In this document: in pieces, positions 53,782 through 64,000 of the stretch
Layout: every line of letters begins with the position of its first letter
Numbering within the stretch: position 1 is the first letter of the stretch
Assembly (NCBI GenBank): GCA_013400975.1
Contig: WBMZ01012674.1
Coordinates: 124,001-188,000, forward strand
Reading direction: 5' to 3'
Length of the DNA: 64,000 nucleotides
Source: Atrichornis clamosus
Lineage: Eukaryota; Chordata; Aves; Passeriformes; Menuridae
Made by a program: the position numbers and the translations under genes
The notes under the pieces: model-generated
What the model saw: the letters and a program-made list of their open reading frames with translations, nothing else
What the model was told of the DNA's origin: nothing
Databases searched by the model: none

Positions 53782-53926
53782 ACTCTTAATGTGACAGAAG
53801 AAAAATTTGTATTGGATACACTAGCAGGATGCACAGAATATAAATCCCTATTGGATGTAGTAGTCAATGCCTTTTATGTTCAGGATGGGAGATACTGCCT
53901 GATTTCTGAGCGTAATCTCTATATAG
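53782..53926 (+). CDS. CFAP99: CFAP99 second coding exon
   Basis: Acceptor TCTCTATAG|ACTC and donor ATAG|GTAAGT. Reading in phase 0 from the previous exon gives 48 codons plus one base, starting TLNVTEEKFVLDTLAGC and running through SLLDVVVNAFYVQDGRYCL to LISERNLYI. It ends in phase 1. No stop codon occurs in frame. The cysteine-containing helical pattern and the VVVNAFYVQDG core are what I associate with the conserved N-terminal part of CFAP99. I know of no catalytic motif here; the role is presumed structural in the axoneme. Confidence 0.8.
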
Positions 53927-55430
53927 GTAAGTTGCCTTTATAACACCAAATTTATTTACCACAAAACTTCAAAAAATATAATTTTACTTGTGTGGGTACA
54001 TATTACATTGGAAGCATTGTCATTGTGCCTAGTGCAGTGTGTAGTGCAGGACTTTTTCCAATGTCCTTATGATGTGAAGTCTTAAACCTGAAATTGTTAT
54101 TTAGTCTGAACTCTTAAAGGTGTTAACTGGAATTCTACCTAAGAAAGTCAGGTAAGATGCAGGTGGAAAACAGCATCAGTGACTGGAAGAAGCATCTTGG
54201 AAGTTTAACCATCCCTTTAAAAACATTCTTCAGTGATTTCCCTTTATTCTCTTCTATGCAACCTAATACCTCTGCCATTAAGATACAAAACCGTGTAACA
54301 AAGCTCTGTGTGCTGAGGAACAGCATGTGTCACAGTATGCAAACATGATTGTCTCTATCCATATGTGGGTTTCTTTATTACTGACTATCACAAAAGTAGA
54401 CTGCTGTCTGTCTCCAGGAATGAGGTCAATTATTTTCATTTTATTAGTTACATGGTTAGAATCAGTTATAATACAACTATATCTGATAGTATGAGCTAAT
54501 TATGTAGGGTAGTCACTACTCCGAGACTTATTTCACGCATTGAGAAGTACATTAAAAAATAATTTTAAAAATATTTTCTGCTATTTACTTAAAACACACA
54601 TGCTGAGGTTGATGTGTTAATCACAAATACCCCTATCATTGTTTCTCTAAGTCAGATAAGTTCTGAATCTTTGTGGGTATATTGAAAAGTCAATTTAATT
54701 CAAAGTGGTTGAAAAATACAAAGAAACTTATATCAATATATCTACATTTTATGTTTTAAAACTTACTAAATCTTTATGGCAATTCTGGTTGCTTCTGTCA
54801 CAATCTGGAAAAGTACAGAAATCTAAATCAAACAACAAACAAAAGGGAATCTAAACTGTCAAGGATGAAATTATTAGTGTATTGAGTTTATTCTAAGTGG
54901 TAATGCTTCATTGTCTCAATTTCTCCAGAGCCATGTTTTTCATTGTCTGGGGCACATAAATTATACCTTTAAGCTGAGTGTTGCTATAATTGGATTGTTA
55001 GGACTGGTCCACTCAAAAGCCTCCATTAATCATAGGCAGAGGGTAGGCCGTGGAAAATTTTCCCTTATCAACAAGTTGAGAGTCTAAGGTCATTGGCTTA
55101 CATTTTTTTAAGCTGCTTGTGATTCCCTTTGCCAAGCTGCATTGACACTTAAATGATCAAAGCTGCTTACAAAGGCTGTTGCTATGTGTGAGTAGATTTG
55201 AATTTAATAAAGCTTGTAGGAGATAAATGTATATTCTGCTAAGACTGATTAAATATGTTGCTGTACTAAAGCACATGAGATTGAAGCCTAAAGATACACC
55301 GAGTTGGCTGCAGCACATTGGTCAGAATATACTGATTTTACCATTACTGTTTGGTGGCAGCTAAAACACGGCAGTGTGAGTGAAGCCTGATTGATCAAAG
55401 TGAGTGTGGTCAAATGAAAGCTGATACAGG

Positions 55431-55480
55431 AGCCCATGAACTTTATGTCTTCAAAAGCCCATGAACTTTAGGTCTTCAAA
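55431..55480. repeat. 25-bp direct tandem duplication
   Basis: Two adjacent 25-bp units start with AGCCCATGAACTTTA at 55,431 and 55,456 and differ at one position (T at 55,446, G at 55,471). The high identity points to a fairly recent slippage or repair duplication. Confidence 0.85.
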
Positions 55481-55513
55481 AATTTCACAGTACTGACTGT
55501 GCCTCTTCCTGTA

Positions 55514-55575
55514 TCACAGAACAGAATCATAAATCATTTAGGTTGGAAAAGACCTCTAAGATTATCAAACTGTGT
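55514..55575 (-). mobile_element. Short CR1 LINE scrap (3' end, minus orientation)
   Basis: The plus strand carries ATCACAGAACAGAATCATAA followed by ATCATTTAGGTTGGAAAAGACCTCTAAGAT, the reverse complement of a CR1 3' terminus with its terminal repeat. Only about 60 bp is recognisable, so it is either severely 5'-truncated or decayed. Confidence 0.75.
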
Positions 55576-55950
55576 ACTTGCCAGAGAGGGTGCAAGATTT
55601 AGGTTTGAAATTCCACAATTTAAAAACTTGCTTTCATTCCAATTCAGAATAAAAACAAAAGTTGCAATATTTTAGGCAAAATGGTCACTTGGGAAAAAAA
55701 GCAAAATAAATACTATAAATATTAAATTCTATGGTTAAAATTTTTGTTATCTATAATGTTGTTATGTATAAAAAACTATGAATTTGTAACAGAAGAGTAA
55801 GCCATCCTCTCTGAAAACATTAAAACCAGAGTACGTTGAAAAATTCAAAACTGTTTAAGGTAATGGTCTAAATCCCAGAGTGTGCTGAGTATAGGGTATA
55901 GGTTTATTAGAATTGCCTGCTGTATTTTAAATGTATGTATCTTTTGATAG

Positions 55951-56045
55951 TTATCTGTTATCTAGCTGCTTTTCAACTAGAAGAGCTTGGTCTTCAGCGC
56001 TTCAGCAGAATTGTGAAATCCTTGGACACAGTAAAAATGCAAAAG
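55951..56045 (+). CDS. CFAP99: CFAP99 third coding exon
   Basis: Acceptor CTTTTGATAG|TTAT and donor AAAAG|GTAATG. The 95-nt exon completes a codon begun by the last base of the previous exon (G+TT, valine) and gives VICYLAAFQLEELGL, then QRFSRIVKSLDTVKMQK, ending in phase 0. The frame holds only if both splice junctions are used as stated, which mutually supports them. The alternating hydrophobic pattern (FQLEELGLQRF, IVKSL) suggests amphipathic helices. An open frame in another register starting at 55,931 overlaps this exon and is a shadow. Confidence 0.8.
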
Positions 56046-59000
56046 GTAATGAAAGTACAAAACATTTTTTAAAAATAATTATCTCTTCATTGTGTTTGAT
56101 TAATCAGATGACTTTTCTCAACTTTGAGAATAATTTAAATTGATAGATTAGTGTTATTTTCTGTTTAAATTCAGAAGTTAAATTAGTATTTTGTTATCAC
56201 AAAAACCTTCAATTTCTATACTTACAGGGTGGTTCTCATATTCAGTCAAAGACCAATTTAAAATGTATTTTATATAATCTGAGAAGACAGAATAATCACA
56301 CAATTTACAGTTTATGTGATTTACAATTATCCCTCTAACTTGCACACTCACTCTTGGCTCTGCTCACATTCTTTCTATGAATTTAGACAGGATACCTGCT
56401 TTCCATAGGCAATGAATCTATTGAAACTTGCAGTTTCTGCTGATTAGTGTTCTTTTTTCCCCTGAACAATCCACTACCATTTTCATTATCAAGCCTATTG
56501 TGCTTCCATCACTTTTTTCTACTTCCCAAAAAGCAACGGCTGGCTGGAGCTTTGCATGTAAAAATTGCCTCAGTACAACATGCAACTGACCAAACCACTG
56601 CTGCCAAATAAAAAATGGGACAACAAAATTCTGCCTGCCTCTCCTTCTCTGGAGTCATGAATTTGGGTTTTGCTCCACTATTTGTTTGCTAATTTGCATT
56701 ATATCTGTAAAAATTTAAGTATCTTCTGCTTCTCTTTCAAAATGGCTGAAAGTGCGAATTATCTTAAAAGCTATGTTGTAAAGAGGGGCAGAGGGATAAA
56801 CTGAGCAGCCGTGCTTTCTCATAAGCCCTGTTTTCTTAGAAAATGGGCTAAAAATTAAATCACTGGTGACACAGCATCTGTAACCTTTGATCATCCAGAT
56901 GTTTCAAAGCATAGTCCAAACATGCTGTTTGAATAACAAATATAGAATTAAAGAGCTAGGCAAATGTTAATAATTAATACTCAAAAGGCTGAGGTTTATC
57001 CTTATAGTGATTACTTGAATGTTCATGTGGATGCCAGTATCTCTTTAATAAGTACAGTTGCTTTGCAATATGTAGGGAGAGAGTAGGTTAGGTTGTCTGG
57101 TTTTAGATGGACTTACTATGGAATGCTTATTATTAATTCCATTCAGAGACAAAAATTATATATTTCATTAACAGTTAGAAAGAACAGAGAAGTAGCTGGC
57201 AGAATTATCATAATCTGGTAGACAGACAAATCAGTCTGTCTAAAATGCACTCCCAGCCCCTTCTTTGGTAAACATCTTAGACACAAGCAACCGGATTGGA
57301 TGCATCTTGAGCTCATTCAGCTAGCAACACAATTTTCCCACTTCATGCCAGTTATCTCTTGTTGATTCCATTCACCTAGCTTTATATGGCTTAAGCATCA
57401 GTGCCCTGATGTTCTGGTTTAGATAACTGCTCCTTCCTTGTCTGGAATAACTCTTTTCTGATAGGGAAGTGCTGCTTATTCCAGTGGTATGCACCTGCTA
57501 TCATTGTAGCAGGTGCAACTTGGTTTGCTTAAGTATCTTACCAGATCCTCATCACCATGGTGCCTAGCTTTTCTTCTCTTGCATCAGAACAGTTTCTTTG
57601 TCTCCAAAGTGATACTAGATTAAATTGATGCACCTGCAGCAGAGGATTTAGAAGCAGCATTTTGTCCCCCCAGCAACAGAGACAAAAACAGCAGAAGGCA
57701 AATCTACAGCTTAGCAACAAAAGTTATCAGAAATTTGGGATTCTCCTTTGGGATGCTGACCCCTAGATTTTGCCTGATGACTGTTGTGTCTGAGTTCAGT
57801 TAAGATGCTGAAAAAATATTCACATATATTTACCTAGGACAGATTTACTTTAATTAAAAAATAAATTCAGCACATCACAAACCTAATGAAATTTTCTTCA
57901 TCATGCAGATAAACCTCACTCAAACGAGTAGTCTTCAAGCAAATGAACTTGACCTGTGCAATATTTAAGACCTTTCCCTTAAAGAACTGTGTGATGGAAT
58001 CCATTCAACTCAAAGTCACAGTGTTTCCCTATGTCTGATGAATGTTCAAATACTTTCATTTAGGCAGAATAACAATTCTACCTCATTTACACATGTTCAT
58101 CTGCTTGAACAGAAAAGCACAAGCTCTCATTATGTAATATTAAGAATACATGCAAAAATTCTTGATGGTTGTATAATTACAGAATCAAAGGATAAAACCC
58201 AATCTTGTAACTTAAGTATGATTATCCTTTTAAGAAATTAGCCGTGCATTGCTAGCTCAAATCTGTTTTTGAATTCAATACATGTTATTCGTCTATATTT
58301 AAAATTTAAGGATCTGTGTGTTAGAGAAAATACACTGTTGAAATAAAAAGTTGAGGTAAACAGCTCTGTAATTTTTTGCCGCCTTGTAAAAAATACAAAA
58401 TACATAGTCTTTTCTTTCTAGCATTTAAGAACCTGTTTTGTTCTATGTTCTGATTGCTTCTAAAAGCAGTTCTAAAGAACTTCTGAGATCCTCAAAGGAA
58501 TATCACTACATCAGAACTGGGCATTGTAATAGCTCTTATGATGAGGTAGGAATATTAGGACAAGATCAGCCTCATGGTGGATGATGGGTAAAACCAGTCC
58601 AAGCTGGGTCAACAGTGATGTTCTCAAGTAGTGGCTGAGCTGTATGGAGAAACAGAACCTGCTGTTTCTTGCAGTTACTTCCTTAACTCAAGAGTCAAAA
58701 GCTTATATTGTGAATATAAGTATTTCAGCTCTGCAAATGTCTACATGGATGTAAGGATAATATCGGATGGGGAAACTTCCCATTTGTTTCCTAGAAATCT
58801 GTACAATCCCAATGTGTAAAAGTGCATTAAGAACATTAGCAGGGTATGTTCAAATTCTCAAAAGCAAGGTATTAATTCAGCCCACCTGTAAAAATGCATT
58901 ATAAAACAGTCTTTAATTATACACTTGTCTTACTTATACAGAGTATACATTAAAAGAGTAAAAATGGGATTAATTTCTGGTGTAATTGCATCACTTTGAA

Positions 59001-62000
59001 GGGAAATGAATCTTGGTTATCATGCTCTGTGAAACTTTCAGAATGCTCAAGACAGAGAAGTAAGCAGAATAATGCTGTTACCAAAATGACTATCAGGTGA
59101 CTGCTGTGGAGACACAGGTTGGTAACATCCAAGCAGAAATCTGAGAGAAGCTCCATTTTGCTGCTGTAAAAGCAATGACTGCTGATATTGGGTTTGCCAC
59201 CTGTGTCACGTGTGGCCAAAGACAAACCAGAAATATTTGGGATTTTCCCTAGCAATTCAGTTAACAAAATACAAACGTTTCTGTTGTCAAGAAAAAAAAA
59301 AAAAATGCTATGGCTTCATGAGTCTTATTCTGCCAACATTTGCCATCTGTGATGGGGATTATCAAAACCAAGATTGTGGACTTTGGTTCAGGCACACTCT
59401 GGTCAGAAATGATGTCCAGTTATCCTGCATTGCCATTTGCAATCCCTGCAGTGCCTGGATGACCGTTCCAGGGCTGCGTTCCAAGAATTCTCTGGTATGA
59501 TGTATATTGTGGCATACCCTTATTGTATTATTTCTCTGCGGACTGTGACTAAAACAATACAAAAATATACATCACAGTGTTGATATCTGATTACACCGTT
59601 AACCATTCTCTGTATCTCAGGAATACATCACAGCATTTATCCATCACATTATTACCTATTTGTCTTAATACAGGGAGAAATAGAAATTTTAGTAACCAGT
59701 ACAGGACTGGTGTTGCAGTAGGAAGCCTCAAGGGATAACACACAGCTGTTAAATATGACAGCTAGAAATCACTGTGTGCCTTTATTATAGTTTCATCTGC
59801 CTTGAAGAGGTAGTTGAGTTGCAAGTACTTTGTAAAAGATAGTTACAGCAAATATTTAGGAGACAGTCAGGGAGAGCTGAAACAACAATTCAGATGTGTA
59901 GTTTCACATGGTACTGTAGTAGACAACTGACTGAAACCTCTGAGGATGGACTGGGCTATAAAAGGAATATTGAGAGGGACACAGAGAGGGAGTTCAGCTT
60001 AATGAAAGCTGGTGAAAAAAAAATGGAGTGTTTACAAGTCACCACTTGCAGTATTTCTACATCAGCTTCTTCTGTGAACCCTCTAAATACCTAGAAATTT
60101 GAAACCAGGTCAGACCTTAGGGTCTGCCTGATTTTAAGTGTCTCAGCCCATGCTCAATGGGCCCTGTAAACACACTTGTTTAGATGGGTTTAAACCCACG
60201 GGTTTTTCAAATTTTATGTATGGTCAGGGTTTTCCATAAGGCAGGAAGAGTACTGTGGCAGGGGACACACATACTGTTGGGATAACTGGATGTACAGTTT
60301 TGATACAGTAACTGGTAGAAATAGTGTCTACACACTGCATCCTTTCCAGTGGAGGGTAAGAATTTTGTCTAGACTTCTGACATTGTATTTATACATTGCA
60401 TAAGTACAAATTACTGTCAGGTGATGAATTTAATCCAATATGCATGTGCTACAGAGGAAGATCCTCCATAAGGACAATGAATGAGTTCTAGACCAATTAA
60501 ATGCATCACTTGCCGTATACTTATTAAACTCCACAGAATCTGGAAGCATCAAAAACCCCAACTACTTCACAGTTCAACACTTAGTTTATAGTCAAGCCTT
60601 TAGGGATGAAAGACCTTCTTTTGGATCATGTGTTGATAAGATTTGCAAACCTGGGGAGCAGCAGTAGTTTCTAGAAAAGAATGGGAATCCAAGGGGGTAA
60701 TATTCATTTAGTCCTGAAGTGTTGATCAGCCTTTTGACTACCAAAAGCACAATAAATGAAAATAAGGCTAAATTTACAGGCTAATTCCTTGGAAATGGTC
60801 ACATTAAGACTATGGATTTCACGTAGCAAACTTTCTACACCTGTTGAACATCTGGAGCAAGCACCTTGAGTCAAATCTGAATTGTTTACAGCTGAATTAT
60901 TCACAAAGTTCTGAGGCCGTCTTGGGCCTGGCACTACATTTGAATTAAGAAGCTCCTTAACAGTCCTGCAGAACTAAAAACTCAATACAACTGTATGGCT
61001 CTGTGGAAACCATCTCAAGATGGGGCTGATACCAAGTCTAAACTAATAAGCTCTCCATTTGAAGCTTCTCAAAGTGACTGTGCACTGCTTCCCAGTATGT
61101 CTCACAATGACAATATTATTTAGTGGATTTTTTTCTTTTACTATGATTATTTCAGCACGATGCTTGTACTTTCATTTCCAAGAATTTTAATGAAACAATT
61201 AAGGTTCAAGTTTTGAATTTATATTGCTGTAAATGATATAGGCTGAATCTGAGTGGAATTTTTCAAGAGTGTTTCAAAAAGCCGTTTGAATAGTTCAAGA
61301 TTTAAGGAAAGGCTTTTGACCTTCTGGTGAACTGCAGTGGCAAACAAAAGTTCAAATGTTAGTTGCTATTTCTCCAGCATGTAGAATCATACAATGTGTG
61401 TGTGCCAAATTCCAGTCTTCTAGTTTTATGGAAATATGCCAATTAATTATATTTCAAGAAAAGAAGAAGCCATATTTTATAGCATTTACTATAGTTTTCA
61501 CCAGTGCTCTCCGCCCAGTTCCCAGGGAGCTGAAGAGAATTTAAGTAGTTCAGGTGCAGTGCCAGGCCTGACATGTTTCTGGGCTACATGGGTCATCCAG
61601 TTAGGGGTAATCAGAAGTCTAACCTGGGTATATTAGACTCTGAAACTCTATTGTAAAATTATACTAAAATCAGTGTATTCCACTAGTAATTAATTTTGAA
61701 TAAAACCTTTTGTTTCACAATATTTGAAGCAAATTAAAGATTAATCAACACATCTCTATGTTGTAGCCTCTAGCTGGGTTTTTTTTGCCAAAATAAAAAT
61801 ATTTTAGTATCTATTAGGGTTTCACAAAATAGAGCTAAAAGACATGGGACTGTCCACCAACTAATAAGAACCTAAAAATACCGAGCAACTATGATTATAA
61901 TTACAAGGTAAATACAAGCAAATTCTTCAGCAGAGTTTGTAGTAAGAGCAAGTATCTTTTTGTAGACTTATATACACATATCTTCAATATTCATATTTAA

Positions 62001-62020
62001 AAGAAACCATTTATTATTAG
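56046..62020 (+). other. CFAP99: CFAP99 intron (6.0 kb)
   Basis: GT at 56,046 to AG at 62,019-62,020. The sequence is AT-rich and unique, without a mobile element I can name. Small open frames, for example at 58,950-59,267 (minus) and 59,210-59,500 (plus), overlap each other and show no family pattern. An A-run is at 59,290-59,304. Confidence 0.65.

Positions 62021-64000
<1,980 letters not shown>

Larger units (their letters stand above)
53927..55950 (+). other. CFAP99: CFAP99 intron (2.0 kb)
   Basis: GT at 53,927 to AG at 55,949-55,950. It contains a 25-bp tandem duplication (55,431-55,480) and a small CR1 scrap (55,514-55,575). The remainder is unique AT-rich sequence with nothing coding that I can support. 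Confidence 0.7.

Noticed and set aside
55931..56143. 70-codon plus-strand frame across the third CFAP99 exon
   Set aside because: It runs through both splice sites in a different register from the spliced frame; a shadow of the real exon.

Overview
The window looks like vertebrate nuclear DNA from a bird, most likely a songbird. The evidence is several CR1 LINE fragments with the avian-type 3' end (octamer-like ATTCTGTG repeats), a 1.0-kb solo ERV LTR of a kind I know as abundant in passerine genomes, AT-rich introns, and one sharp CpG island. It contains no prokaryotic operon, CRISPR array, tRNA, rRNA or complete mobile element.

The organising feature is a CpG island at about 38.6-40.1 kb that acts as a divergent promoter. 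Leftward (minus strand) lies the first coding exon of ZFYVE28 (LST2 homologue), recognised by its short N-terminus starting MMNRFRKWLYKPK. Its exon ends in an apparent GC-type splice donor, and the whole left part of the window (1 to about 39.09 kb) reads as ZFYVE28 intron 1, running off the left edge. Rightward (plus strand) are four consecutive coding exons of a gene I assign to CFAP99, a cilia and flagella associated protein. They lie at 42,712-42,839, 53,782-53,926, 55,951-56,045 and 62,021-62,133. All splice sites are canonical and the phases 0, 1, 0, 2 join into one open frame of about 158 residues. The gene continues past the right edge. The assignment rests on the protein pattern plus the ZFYVE28-CFAP99 head-to-head order, which I recall from human 4p16.3.

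The shared promoter carries a perfect NRF1 palindrome, CCAAT and GC boxes, and, on the CFAP99 side, two X-box-like (RFX) motifs flanking a forkhead core. This is the arrangement expected of a ciliary gene. A G-quadruplex-capable GC-rich repeat follows, then a CR1 fragment.

Left intron (1-39 kb): mostly unique AT-rich sequence with a solo LTR (13.7-14.7 kb), a second fragment of a related LTR (16.9 kb), a duplicated hairpin (20.3 kb), two plus-oriented CR1 copies (21.4 and 24.4 kb) and an older CR1 scrap (33.3 kb). Right introns: a small CR1 scrap and a 25-bp duplication at 55.4-55.6 kb, and a perfect 3 x 58-bp tandem repeat at 63.0 kb. I did not find a new gene system. The most unusual signals are the GC donor, the ciliary promoter grammar, and the template-switch-like hairpin duplication. 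Nearly all other open reading frames are chance frames in intron or CpG-island sequence.
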